Assembly (NCBI RefSeq): GCF_006542335.1
Contig: NZ_CP032485.1
Coordinates: forward strand, 2,153,001 to 2,217,000
From: Neokomagataea tanensis
Lineage (GTDB): Bacteria > Pseudomonadota > Alphaproteobacteria > Acetobacterales > Acetobacteraceae
DNA: 64,000 nucleotides
Direction of reading: 5' to 3'
A model generated the notes under the pieces. It had not been told where the DNA came from. It made no database searches and saw only the letters and a list, made by a program, of their open reading frames with translations. Within the stretch, counting starts at the first letter, position 1. Each line of letters begins with the position of its first letter. A program made the translations under genes and the position numbers. Below, piece after piece: positions 1 to 8,832 of this stretch.

Positions 1-1649
1 GCTACGACGGATGAGAATTCTGGAGATGCTACAGAAGTTCCAATCAAGCCAGATGGCTGGCCTTGAATATAGACAACGACTGAAGAGCGTTCAGAATTTC
101 CATTACCTTCTGCTGCGGTGTTGCCACCGTTGCAAGGCGTCTCTGCTAGGCCCGGGCATCCGCCCACTTGCATGCCGATATCTGGCAAGGCGCGGTTGGA
201 TGTCGATCCTGTGTTGATGCCAATACCGCTTTGATAGCTTGGTGCCGCGAAAATGGTGGATACGCCACCGCCTGCGCCCCAGTATCCGCCGGAAGCATTA
301 GCGCCGACGCTATCAGGATCGTATGGGCTTTCTGGGTCTGCGTAAGCATTTTCGCGTAGGTAAGCAGAACTCAGCGAGCCTGTAGAGGAAGCCGTGACGA
401 GGTTTGTACCACCCACGGCCGTGACATTTGGGTCAGCCGCGGGGGTAGAAACGCTTGGCACAAACTGACCGTTCTCACCGTTTAGGTAGGCAAGGTTGGG
501 GCATTCCAAACCTGACTCATCACCTGACGATGCCAAAAAGGTTATTCCTTGTGCATTTCCTTGTAGGAAGAGCTCGTGCTCAAGGTTGAGCGTCTGTGTT
601 TGGTCTACACCCTCGTTGTAAGCCGCTGTGTAGAACAGTTCGCAACCACCGAACGAAGAGGACACAACATCGGCTTTGTTGTCATTGATAATTTTGGTGT
701 AACCGTCAATGATGTGTGTGTCAGATAAGTCAGGCACGGTGTAGAGTATTACGTTGGCTCCAGGGGCGCCGCCGAGTGCTTGTTGAACGTCGAGCGAGGC
801 TTCATCAAGGGCTGAACTGCTGGTTGTTGCCCCGCCATCAACGGCAACGCGGCCAGCAAGTTTTGGGTTAGCTGAGAGGCCGGCTTTTTCTTTAAATTTT
901 TCATGTGTGAACATTGCTTCGATGTCACTGTCCAACACGTCAGATGACATCAAAATAGCTATTGTTGCGCCTCGTCCGTCCAGCTTTTGTACGCCATTAC
1001 GCGTTTGCGCCGTTGCGTTATACGCAGGATAGCCATAGGCCTGCTTGAGGTCCGTAAACCAATAAGTACCGGTTGTGGAGTAACGATTGAGGGGATTATT
1101 TACACTCGCGGGTAATTTCACATGTTGCAGGAAAGGATGTGCAACATGTTCATGAGCGCTCAAACCTGTGAGAATTGCGCCATCTCCTAGGTCTGTAGGT
1201 AATGATGGCTTTTGGGCAGTGTAAAGGTGCGTTTGCCCGGAACTGAGTGTTTTCACCTTTAATGAGGTGGCCAAAGTTGAGCTAACGTGAGCGGCACGGC
1301 CTGTGATGTGGAAAGTACGTCCCTCTTGCTCAACGTTGAAACCACGCGCAAGCAAAGCGGCTTTTGCTTTTGCAAGACTATAAGGGGAGGGACCAAAGCG
1401 CTCTAAAACTTCAGATGGCTTGAGCCAGTGGTGATATTCAGGTGAGGATGGATCATGTAATTTTTGCACAAGTGCGGAGAGACCTGCAGAATCTCTAAGG
1501 GGGAGCGTAACATCGAAATGCACAGCAGCATTAGCTGGTGCAACCTCTGATGTTTTCAGGTCTGTTCCGACCGAAGCAGCGCAAGCACAATGCACACCCG
1601 CTCCGATTAGTCCAACATATGCGAGGAAGTTACGAAAGGCTTTTTGCAT
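1..1649 (-). CDS. Exported S53 (sedolisin/pro-kumamolisin) serine peptidase, partial
   Basis: The frame is open from an ATG at 1649 to the left edge (549 residues seen), so the C-terminus is missing. A Sec signal peptide (about residues 1-26) precedes a pro-kumamolisin activation domain (SPEYHHWLKPSEV) and the catalytic domain. The S53 catalytic residues are visible: the ExxxD pair Glu283/Asp287 in DEASLDVQ, the oxyanion-type Asp in SSGDES, and the nucleophile Ser539 in GTSVASP. S53 enzymes are acid-active, self-processing endopeptidases, so this one probably acts in the periplasm or outside the cell on proteins at low pH. The start has a purine-rich GGAAAGAGG upstream. Only the final part of the domain, with its usual calcium site, lies outside the window. 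The family assignment is firm; the substrate is unknown. Confidence 0.93.
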   Translation of the reverse strand, partial: MQKAFRNFLAYVGLIGAGVHCACAASVGTDLKTSEVAPANAAVHFDVTLPLRDSAGLSALVQKLHDPSSPEYHHWLKPSEVLERFGPSPYSLAKAKAALLARGFNVEQEGRTFHITGRAAHVSSTLATSLKVKTLSSGQTHLYTAQKPSLPTDLGDGAILTGLSAHEHVAHPFLQHVKLPASVNNPLNRYSTTGTYWFTDLKQAYGYPAYNATAQTRNGVQKLDGRGATIAILMSSDVLDSDIEAMFTHEKFKEKAGLSANPKLAGRVAVDGGATTSSSALDEASLDVQQALGGAPGANVILYTVPDLSDTHIIDGYTKIINDNKADVVSSSFGGCELFYTAAYNEGVDQTQTLNLEHELFLQGNAQGITFLASSGDESGLECPNLAYLNGENGQFVPSVSTPAADPNVTAVGGTNLVTASSTGSLSSAYLRENAYADPESPYDPDSVGANASGGYWGAGGGVSTIFAAPSYQSGIGINTGSTSNRALPDIGMQVGGCPGLAETPCNGGNTAAEGNGNSERSSVVVYIQGQPSGLIGTSVASPEFSSVV

Positions 1650-2047
1650 TGGTGCCTCTTTCCGATTGGATTTTGACGAGTCAGTGTGCACGTGACGAGA
1701 GTATTCTTTGTGTCAGGGCATATTTCAGTCAAGAAACATTTATACAAAAAGACGTCATTTTGATGCAAATTGTAATATATTTATATTTAATAACCTATTT
1801 TCGAATGTTATATATTTCTATAACGTATTGATTTAAATAAATTATTGATCTTTTTCCTTCTTGGTGGGTGTTAAAGAGTGTAAATATTTATCAATACAAT
1901 AGAATGCTATAACATATCTAAAATTTAGCGTTTTTGGAACGTAAATATTAGGCCCAGAACAATGAATGCTTTGCGAATCATATTGCGATATTGAAATGAT
2001 AATTTGTTTGGGATACCGTATATTATCTACTTTAGATGGATGATCCG
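1650..2047. other. AT-rich divergent promoter region
   Basis: About 400 bases lie between the divergent starts of the S53 peptidase and the GH13 enzyme. The stretch is strongly AT-rich from about 1740 on. It should hold promoters for both genes, but I see no convincing operator or RNA element. The open frames crossing it have no ribosome binding site or coding character. Confidence 0.5.
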
Positions 2048-3793
2048 ATGAAAAAAAGTATGGCGAGTTTATTGGCGGCAGGTCTTTTGTCTTTGGCACC
2101 AGCGCAGGCCCTAAAAAATTCCCATCCTTGGTGGGAAAGTGCCACTATTTATGAGATATATCCCCGTTCGTTCCAAGATTCTAAAGGAACAGGGTTAGGA
2201 GATTTAAACGGTATCTCAGCGAGATTGGACCACATAAAAAATCTTGGAGCTACGGCAATATGGCTTACGCCTATATATGTTTCTCCGGAAGTCGATTTTG
2301 GTTACGATATATCTGATTATAAAAATATTAGCCCAAGTTACGGCAATTTAAAGGATTTTGACCGGCTTATATCGGAGGCTAAAAAACGCAATATTAAAGT
2401 CATTATTGATTTGGTTTTAAACCAAACAAGCGATCAGAACCCGTGGTTTTTAGAGTCTAAAAAAAGTAAAAATAATCCGAAATCGAATTATTACATATGG
2501 GTCGATCCCAAAGGATACGATAAGGCTGGCAAGCCTATTCCACCGAATAATTGGCAGAACTGGTTTGGACATAGTGCGTGGACGTATAGCGAACCGCGAA
2601 AGCAGTTCTACTACCATGGTTATACAAAAGAACAACCGGACCTAAACTGGCATAACCCTGACGTTAAAACGACCATGTTTGATGTCATGCGATTTTGGCT
2701 GGATCGTGGAGTTGATGGGGTTCGGCTTGATTCAATTTTCATGCTTTATGAAGATCCGACACTTAAAGACGAACCTCTGCTACTTGATAAAAACGGTAAA
2801 ATTACAAAAGACGCATTCGGAGAGAATGCTACCAGTCAGGTATTGCAAGGGTATCAGCCCGAACTCCATCCATTAATGCGCGATATTCGTAAATTATTTG
2901 ATAGTTATCCTGGTTCTCGCGTTTTGATCGGAGAAACTTATGGGATGGATATTAACGGTCTCGATGAATGGTATGGTGGAGCAAAGAAAGACGAACTCCA
3001 ATTGCCTATGGACGTTATTTTAGGAATCCAAGATAAAGATAATAATTTTGTTCATCTAGATGTAAATTTATGGCGTAAAAATTTGTCAGAAGTTTCAACA
3101 AAAATCCATGGGAATGAGCCGTTATTAGTCATTGATAATCATGATAATTTAAGGGCGGATCGTTTTTGCTCTAAAGACTTCGGGGCAGCTCCTTTTGCTA
3201 ATTGTGCCGATATACAAAAGATGCTGGCTACCGTTCTTCTTGCCTCCCGTTCATCGGTATTGATGTATTACGGGGACGAGATTGGCATGACGACTAATAC
3301 CCCCCAAAGGGTAGAAGATGTGCAAGACCCGGAGGGGCGTGCGGGCTGGCCTAAAGATAAGGGGCGGGATGCCGAGCGGACGCCAATGCAATGGGATACG
3401 TCACTCAATGCAGGGTTTAGTAACGCTAAAAAGACTTGGTTACCTGTAGGAACTTCTTATACGAGCGTAAACGTACAAGCTGAAAAGCTTGATCCCAATT
3501 CGATGTTTAATTGGTATAAATCTTTAATTAAATTAAAAAATACGAACGATGTTATACGCTATGGAAATCAAGATGTAATAGAGAGCGGAAATCCACAGAT
3601 ACTATCTTTTTACAGAACGTATGATGGAAGCCGTATGCTTGTTGCTACAAACTTCTCTTCCCAACCTCAACAATTGGCGGTTCCTGCTAAGGGGAAAGTA
3701 GTTTTGCAAAGTTTTGTAGGGGATGTCAGTTCTAAAGATGGATATTTGATCCCGCCATATGGGGCTATGATTTTAGATTTATCAGAGAAATAG
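2048..3793 (+). CDS. Exported GH13 alpha-glucosidase
   Basis: This 581-residue protein starts at the ATG that gives a clean signal peptide (MKKSMASLLAAGLLSLAPAQA). An in-frame ATG four codons upstream only adds MDDP. The GH13 (beta/alpha)8 motifs are in order: DFGYDISDY, region I DLVLNQTSD, region II GVDGVRLDSI with the nucleophile Asp, region III VLIGETY with the acid/base Glu, and region IV VIDNHDN. RTPMQWD is typical of the oligo-1,6-glucosidase/alpha-glucosidase group. It probably hydrolyses sucrose, maltose or isomalto-oligosaccharides in the periplasm. Region I has Gln where almost all GH13 enzymes have His (NH to NQ). The gene is clearly more AT-rich than many neighbours, which hints at transfer. 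The exact substrate cannot be read from sequence. Confidence 0.9.
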   Translation: MKKSMASLLAAGLLSLAPAQALKNSHPWWESATIYEIYPRSFQDSKGTGLGDLNGISARLDHIKNLGATAIWLTPIYVSPEVDFGYDISDYKNISPSYGNLKDFDRLISEAKKRNIKVIIDLVLNQTSDQNPWFLESKKSKNNPKSNYYIWVDPKGYDKAGKPIPPNNWQNWFGHSAWTYSEPRKQFYYHGYTKEQPDLNWHNPDVKTTMFDVMRFWLDRGVDGVRLDSIFMLYEDPTLKDEPLLLDKNGKITKDAFGENATSQVLQGYQPELHPLMRDIRKLFDSYPGSRVLIGETYGMDINGLDEWYGGAKKDELQLPMDVILGIQDKDNNFVHLDVNLWRKNLSEVSTKIHGNEPLLVIDNHDNLRADRFCSKDFGAAPFANCADIQKMLATVLLASRSSVLMYYGDEIGMTTNTPQRVEDVQDPEGRAGWPKDKGRDAERTPMQWDTSLNAGFSNAKKTWLPVGTSYTSVNVQAEKLDPNSMFNWYKSLIKLKNTNDVIRYGNQDVIESGNPQILSFYRTYDGSRMLVATNFSSQPQQLAVPAKGKVVLQSFVGDVSSKDGYLIPPYGAMILDLSEK

Positions 3794-3805
3794 TTTGTTT
3801 TTATG

Positions 3806-3843
3806 AACGACGCAAAGATAAAACTTTGCGTCGTTGTTTTTTT
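3806..3843. terminator. Rho-independent terminator after the alpha-glucosidase gene
   Basis: A perfect 12-bp stem (3806-3817 with 3824-3835) has a six-base loop and is followed by a T-rich run at 3837-3843. It sits 12 bases after the GH13 stop and abuts the stop of the convergent nucleoside-permease-family gene, so it may serve both directions. The T tract favours the plus strand. Confidence 0.85.
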
Positions 3844-4909
3844 AATCGGGTACATTATCTTTAAATGTATCCCAGTTATTCATAATTTTATGAGTAATAA
3901 TACTGCCTACATGCCACGCAGCATCGTAGGCGGGCAAGCCTTCATCAGGGTATTTCTCCTCTACGCTTTGGTAGGCTTTCTTCCCGGTTGGTGGAACTGT
4001 GTAATTGGAGGCTGTCCGTAATATCATTAAGCGTTTGAAATCGGCTTTATGCATATGATCAAGGCGGACCATGGAGGCAGCGATTGCGGAATCTTCCATA
4101 TTACTCATGGCAAAAATCCCTTTGCCAGCTGTAAACATTTTTACCCAGTCACGGGCGTATTGGTTCAAGTAATTTCCATGCCAATAGAGGTCGGATGCAA
4201 AGCTGTCACCCTCTATGACCTTTGGTTTTCCTTTGGTTGCTTCATAGGAAGACCATCCCGCTGAGTAGGCTCGCATTTCGGGGGTATCCATGAGAGGAAC
4301 CTGTTTGGTCTCCTCAAAGGCCCAGTGCGCTAATTGGGCATTTAAAGGAAATACGATGGGGTAGGGTGCGTTCGGTCCGTAGTGTACGTCTGCTCCATTT
4401 AGGGAGGCGGGCCGTTTGGCTCCCGCAGGATAGATGCCATAAGGCCAGTCTTTTGGGATTTCGCGGCTATCAATAGACTGTGCGACATCATTGATAACGT
4501 AGCGTGCCCAAGCAGCGGAACCTAAAGGGGCGATCTTTGGATCGATGCCCGCTATGCCTGCTACCAGCCAATAAGAGTGGGTAAGGTCAAAGCGCGGGTC
4601 TGTTCCAAGGGCCATTACAGACGGACCCGCGTTAACGAGAGACATACCAGTCACAATGGCTATTTCGGTATGCTCTGGATTACTCAAAATTGGATGTTCG
4701 TTACCCGGGAAGGAGATAGTCTCGGTCAGATGCTCGCGCTCGGCCCAGAGTTGAAGCTCGCCGGGTTTGTCGCCTTTGTCGGCACCGTTCTCGAAAGTCG
4801 TTACGATTACAACTCTTACTGGCCAAGGCGTTTGTGCATGGCACAAATCGGGTGTAAGAAAGGGTAGAATACTTGCAAAGAAATAAGCAAAGTTATGCCA
4901 TTTTAACAC
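3842..4909 (-). CDS. Periplasmic NUP-family protein (purine nucleoside permease family), copy 1
   Basis: This 355-residue protein has a signal peptide (about residues 1-25) followed by a full NUP domain (PF06516). Typical features are VVIVTTFENGADKGD near the N-terminus, the AGIAGIDP motif, and LRTASNYTVPP near the C-terminus. The family is named for a Candida nucleoside permease, but its fold resembles nucleoside phosphorylases. In bacteria it is exported, so a nucleoside-cleaving or -binding role in the periplasm is likely. The start is GTG at 4909 with AAGGA eight bases upstream. It follows the adenosine deaminase gene by 23 bases, suggesting one operon for purine nucleoside salvage. A paralogue is divergently encoded at 6872. 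Confidence 0.85.
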   Translation of the reverse strand: MLKWHNFAYFFASILPFLTPDLCHAQTPWPVRVVIVTTFENGADKGDKPGELQLWAEREHLTETISFPGNEHPILSNPEHTEIAIVTGMSLVNAGPSVMALGTDPRFDLTHSYWLVAGIAGIDPKIAPLGSAAWARYVINDVAQSIDSREIPKDWPYGIYPAGAKRPASLNGADVHYGPNAPYPIVFPLNAQLAHWAFEETKQVPLMDTPEMRAYSAGWSSYEATKGKPKVIEGDSFASDLYWHGNYLNQYARDWVKMFTAGKGIFAMSNMEDSAIAASMVRLDHMHKADFKRLMILRTASNYTVPPTGKKAYQSVEEKYPDEGLPAYDAAWHVGSIITHKIMNNWDTFKDNVPD

Positions 4910-4932
4910 TGGGAAAGTCCTTAAAAATCGTC

Positions 4933-6453
4933 TTAGTTAAAACTGCTTTCAAAGGCTTGGAACTGCCGTTCAAGCGACCACTGTGCGCTGGCTTTATCGC
5001 TTGCGCGTACAAATGTACGGCATGCTGGGCTTAGTAAATCGGCAGAACAAGCTTTTATCATTTTACCAATAGTGTGGTCTTGCCACAGACTTTCTCCCGG
5101 CAGGAATGCATATTCCAAGCCTGTCCGAGATAAGCGCTTTAAATCAGCGTAATCTAAGTTATAGGTTAGGGCCGCACGAGTGTATTCCTTTGTCAGGTTC
5201 CCTCGTGAAACACCTTCGTCGTCGGTTGATAATGAAAGAGGGACATTATATTTTTGGTACAGTCTGAAGGGGTGAAAATCACCTTTAATGCCCAGTATTT
5301 GTTCATTGCTGCTCAAATTGATCTCTACCATTATGTGTTTCTTGGACATTTCGAGCATAAGCTGATCAGCATCGCTCTCATATGCAATATCAACACCATG
5401 GCCTATGCGTTTGGCGCCTGCTATTTCTACAGCTTGCCTAATATGGCTTTTTAATTCTTCTGGCGGGACAAGTTGGTCCGTGAGTTCACCTGCGTGTAGG
5501 CTTAAGTTAACATCGGGTATTATTTGGTTAAGGTAGTTAAACATGGCCATGTGTAGACTGTAATCGCGAAGTGCAACGGCATCATCTTCTGGAGCTACAA
5601 TATTAATACCAACAAAGCGCGGATCTGATTTCACCAATGCATAACCACCTTCGAGCTGTGCATATACGGCTTGTGGTGGAAGCGTGCGCAAAGTTTGGTA
5701 CAAGTAGCGGACTGAAACTGCGCAGCCGGGATGCGCCTGAGGTGTGCCGCATTTAAGTAGTGTATGTGCTTTGCGCTCCATTGAATCAGTTGCGCTTTTT
5801 GCCTCATTCACAAGAGTAGATATATCGGGTTGAAGTTGTTGATGTGCTGTGGAGAAATCTTGCCCCTTGAGGGGGTGGCGGAAGCCTTCTTGAATAAATT
5901 TACCTAAAGCAGGTGAAATCATGGGTTCAATATAAGTGATATGGTTGTCAGCGGCTCGGTCCATGACTTCAGCAAGCATGTCGCCTTGATGATCTTTTTC
6001 CAAGGCGTCAAAATGCTCAAATGTTGCAAAAAAATGGTCATGGCCGGAGCGGTCAATGGGGTCAGGTACAAAATCGCGCATAGAGAGAGCATCAATGGCG
6101 ATGTTTCTGAGCAGCTCGTTGTTTTGTAATGCCGAGGCTGGGTGCTCGTCAGTTTGACCTGTTGTACATGGATGGCCCAAGATATCTAAAGTTTTGGTGG
6201 AAAAACACATCCCGTCCTGTGCTGCCCATTCTATCAAGCTTTCAGCATAGACTGCCCCCGATAAATGCAGGTGAAGATCGGCGCCTTTTGGGAAATGTTG
6301 GAGGAACATACCCAATTGGACAGGATCATGACGAATGCTGTTGTAGATTTTCTCAATTTTTTGGGTTTGAGCCAAACCTTTATCTGTGACTAACGCCAGA
6401 GACAAAGCGCAGAAAAAAAGAGTTGAAGTTTTTAAGTTTTTCATGCCTGTCAT
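4933..6453 (-). CDS. Exported adenosine deaminase-family enzyme
   Basis: This 506-residue protein has a signal peptide and then the adenosine/AMP deaminase fold. Zinc-site and catalytic motifs are visible in order: GADLHLHLSG (HxH), NLSLHAGELT (His and catalytic Glu region), AKRIGHGVDI (His) and LSTDDEGV (paired Asp). The length exceeds cytosolic Add (about 330 residues) and is closer to secreted ADGF-type deaminases. It should convert extracellular adenosine to inosine in the periplasm, feeding the NUP-family protein encoded 23 bases downstream. An internal ATG at 6444 (MKNLKT) is an equally plausible start and leaves a better signal peptide. Confidence 0.88.
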   Translation of the reverse strand: MTGMKNLKTSTLFFCALSLALVTDKGLAQTQKIEKIYNSIRHDPVQLGMFLQHFPKGADLHLHLSGAVYAESLIEWAAQDGMCFSTKTLDILGHPCTTGQTDEHPASALQNNELLRNIAIDALSMRDFVPDPIDRSGHDHFFATFEHFDALEKDHQGDMLAEVMDRAADNHITYIEPMISPALGKFIQEGFRHPLKGQDFSTAHQQLQPDISTLVNEAKSATDSMERKAHTLLKCGTPQAHPGCAVSVRYLYQTLRTLPPQAVYAQLEGGYALVKSDPRFVGINIVAPEDDAVALRDYSLHMAMFNYLNQIIPDVNLSLHAGELTDQLVPPEELKSHIRQAVEIAGAKRIGHGVDIAYESDADQLMLEMSKKHIMVEINLSSNEQILGIKGDFHPFRLYQKYNVPLSLSTDDEGVSRGNLTKEYTRAALTYNLDYADLKRLSRTGLEYAFLPGESLWQDHTIGKMIKACSADLLSPACRTFVRASDKASAQWSLERQFQAFESSFN

Positions 6454-6871
6454 TCGTAATGCGTCTCTTCTATCGGCGCAATAAAATGTTCTGGTTTGAG
6501 TATCTTAATAAATTCCAACTTTTTAAGTTTTCTAAATAATTATGTTGGTATTTTATAATAAAAAACGGCAATATTAAATTAACAATACATCGTTGTGTAG
6601 GTAGATAAATTTGTTGATCTAAAAAAAGATGTAAATAACTATGCTAATTATTAATTTAGTATAGTTATTAATTAATTATAAATTTATAGAGTATATATTT
6701 TCGTTTTTTATATTTAAAACAATATTTTGAAAATTATTCCTAAAATACAAACTATATACAAAAATTCAGCTTAAATAGTTTTCTGCTTGAAAAAATATTA
6801 ATAATACGAAATATTTATCATCAATATTCTCTTAGATGTTTTTATTGCAAGAGATGTATCGGAGTTTTTGA
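6454..6871. other. Very AT-rich divergent promoter region
   Basis: About 420 bases separate the adenosine deaminase gene from the second NUP-family gene. The stretch is extremely AT-rich and contains no gene-like frame. It should carry both promoters. The one clear structure is the 36-bp near-palindrome at 6634-6669, listed separately. Confidence 0.55.
6634..6669. promoter_or_regulatory. Near-perfect 14-bp inverted repeat in the purine promoter region
   Basis: AATAACTATGCTAA (6634-6647) faces TTAGTATAGTTATT (6656-6669) across eight bases, with one mismatched pair. It lies roughly midway between two divergent purine nucleoside genes, as expected for a shared operator. No regulator gene is adjacent, so the binding protein is unknown. 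Confidence 0.45.
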
Positions 6872-7930
6872 GTGCGTTATCTTAAGTTTTTGAGCCTAGT
6901 TGGTTTGATGGTATCGGGCCATGTTTGGGCTGCGCCAATACCCGTTAAAGTTGTTGTTGTCGCAACATTTGAGTTTGGCGCCGATCAGGGAGATCGTGCC
7001 GGCGAATTTCAAAACTGGGTAGAAAAATTACCATTGCCTCAGTCTATCCCTGCTCCGGGGACATTTTATGGGCACATGCGCTACAACCCCGCAATGAAAG
7101 TGCTCGGGGTTGTCACGGGGGAAGGGCCTGAGCATGCATCAGCTACGATGACTGCCTTGTTAACGGACCCACGTTTTGATCTCAGCCATGCGTATTTTCT
7201 GCTGGCGGGAATAGGTGGCATTGACCCAAATTTTGGTTCCGTTGGATCTGCTGTGTGGGCTCCCAATATTATTAATGGAGGGTTGTCGCACCAAATAGAT
7301 TCCAGAGAAATTCCGAAAGATTGGCCAGACGGTTACACACCCATCGCGGGAGAAAAACCTGACACGCGCCCCGTTCCTCAGCTTCATTCAAATTGGGGTA
7401 ATCAAGCCTATTCCGTTGATCCCGATCTATTACAGTGGGCATTCCGACTGACGAAGGATATCCAACTTTCTGACAATCAAGGACTCAAAGCTGAGCGGGA
7501 AAAATACGTTGGTTACCCTAAAGCTCTCGCGCCTCCGAGCGTTCAGCAGGGTGATGTGATCGCAAGTCCTACCTTTTGGACAGGGCGCCTCATGAATGCT
7601 TGGGCAGAGCGCTGGGTGAACTACTGGACTGAAGGCAAAGGGGTGATGGCGACGACCGCTGAAGAAGATTTAGGCTTTATGCAAGCCTTAGCAACTGAGG
7701 CCCCAACAGGCCGTGTTGATATGCGCCGTATTTTAGTTCTTCGTACGGCAAGCAATTACGATATGCCGTCGCCAGGTCTGAGTGCGGCTTCTATGTTAGA
7801 GACGGAGAGCCAAGAGACGGCTTATCCCGGTTTGGCGGCTTCGATTGAGGCTACATATAAAGTTGGTGGACCAGTTGTTAGAGAAATTGTGAAAAACTGG
7901 GATAAATATAAAAATAATACGCCTAAGTAA
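6872..7930 (+). CDS. Periplasmic NUP-family protein, copy 2
   Basis: This 352-residue protein starts at GTG 6872, with GGAG seven bases upstream. A signal peptide (MRYLKFLSLVGLMVSGHVWA) is followed by the NUP domain (VVVVATFEFGADQGD, AGIGGIDPN, LRTASNYDMPS). It is clearly a paralogue of the 3842-4909 protein: both share REIPKDWP, the conserved NW near the end and overall length. They differ enough to suggest different nucleoside preference rather than a recent copy. It is divergent from the adenosine deaminase operon, so the three genes probably form one periplasmic purine nucleoside utilisation module. Confidence 0.85.
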   Translation: MRYLKFLSLVGLMVSGHVWAAPIPVKVVVVATFEFGADQGDRAGEFQNWVEKLPLPQSIPAPGTFYGHMRYNPAMKVLGVVTGEGPEHASATMTALLTDPRFDLSHAYFLLAGIGGIDPNFGSVGSAVWAPNIINGGLSHQIDSREIPKDWPDGYTPIAGEKPDTRPVPQLHSNWGNQAYSVDPDLLQWAFRLTKDIQLSDNQGLKAEREKYVGYPKALAPPSVQQGDVIASPTFWTGRLMNAWAERWVNYWTEGKGVMATTAEEDLGFMQALATEAPTGRVDMRRILVLRTASNYDMPSPGLSAASMLETESQETAYPGLAASIEATYKVGGPVVREIVKNWDKYKNNTPK

Positions 7931-7938
7931 GAATTTTA

Positions 7939-7976
7939 TTCCGGCAATTATTTTTAAATAATTGCCGGATATTATA
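7939..7976. terminator. Hairpin terminator after NUP copy 2
   Basis: CCGGCAATTATT (7941-7952) pairs with AATAATTGCCGG (7957-7968), flanked by T/A-rich sequence on both sides. It sits between two convergent genes and could stop transcription from either side. Confidence 0.75.
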
Positions 7977-7986
7977 TTGATATGTT

Positions 7987-8796
7987 TTAAGGAAGATTAA
8001 CCTTGATGCCCCCGAGTGAAGCAAAGACTGCTTTTGCTTTGCTGCCGCTATCTGCAAAGATAGTTCCTGTGGTTGATCCCGTTGTTATTATGTCTCCCTC
8101 TTTAAGAGGAAAGCCTTGTTTTTCCGCATGTTGTGCAAGCCATATGAGCATCCGTATGGGATCTCCGGCAGAGTTGCCGCCATCGTGTTCGGCAACAATT
8201 GTATCGTCTATTGTAAGCTGCACGGGCTCTTCTACAGGGTTAAGGGAGGCCCAGTTAGTCATAGCGTCCCCATAGATCAGAGCGCCGTGGTTTCCTTGAT
8301 CCGCTAGGTGAAGAAAAGGGGTTTGCGATCCGACTGCGCCAAATCGCGTGTCAAAAATCTCAATGCCCGGATGAACACTTTCTATTGCGTTTAATGCGTC
8401 TTCGTGGCTCCAAAGGGTATTCTGAGGGGGAAGATTTTTACCTATGCGGTAAACAATCTCAGCCTCAATACCGTAAAAATGGCACATATTTTGCGGGAGG
8501 GTTGTTTCGCCTTTAAAGATCGTTGCCGCATGCAAAGGGGCACAAGACGGCTCTGCTGTGGGGGATGGCGCGCCAACTTTCCAGCCGCAGACCAGGCCAA
8601 GAGTACCCGTCAGTGCTAATGCTACCTTTCGTTGGATAGCATATGCTTCTTCAGTTGTTTCTGGTCCGTTGGGAAACGGCGTTGATGGTAGCAGTTCGTG
8701 GATTGCGCGTGCTTTGAGCAAGGCGGATGCACAAGATTGTAAAGTGAGGCTACCTTCAAGAGCATCAGGTGAGATGGGGTTATTTGTATTGGTCAT
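7987..8796 (-). CDS. 2-keto-4-pentenoate hydratase-like protein (FAH superfamily)
   Basis: This 269-residue protein has the length and pattern of MhpD/DmpE-type hydratases: EEAYAIQRKV, GWKVGAPS, FYGIEAEIVYRIG with metal-ligand acidic residues, GIEIFDTRF, and ITTGSTTGTIF near the end. The family hydrates 2-oxopent-4-enoates or decarboxylates related 2-oxo acids with a divalent metal. The start has TAGGTG about seven bases upstream. It lies 36 bases after the MHS transporter gene in the same direction, which suggests the transporter imports its substrate or a precursor. No ring-cleavage genes are nearby, so the real substrate is open. Confidence 0.75.
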   Translation of the reverse strand: MTNTNNPISPDALEGSLTLQSCASALLKARAIHELLPSTPFPNGPETTEEAYAIQRKVALALTGTLGLVCGWKVGAPSPTAEPSCAPLHAATIFKGETTLPQNMCHFYGIEAEIVYRIGKNLPPQNTLWSHEDALNAIESVHPGIEIFDTRFGAVGSQTPFLHLADQGNHGALIYGDAMTNWASLNPVEEPVQLTIDDTIVAEHDGGNSAGDPIRMLIWLAQHAEKQGFPLKEGDIITTGSTTGTIFADSGSKAKAVFASLGGIKVNLP

Positions 8797-8832
8797 AAAA
8801 GCACCTACGTAAAAATCGGGGTTAGTGAGGGG

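Noticed and set aside
1538..1831. 97-codon plus-strand frame across the S53 start
   Set aside because: It is antisense to the signal peptide of a well-supported gene and ends in AT-rich promoter sequence.
1842..2099. 85-codon minus-strand frame between the S53 and GH13 genes
   Set aside because: It overlaps the GH13 signal peptide, has no ribosome binding site and no recognisable motif.
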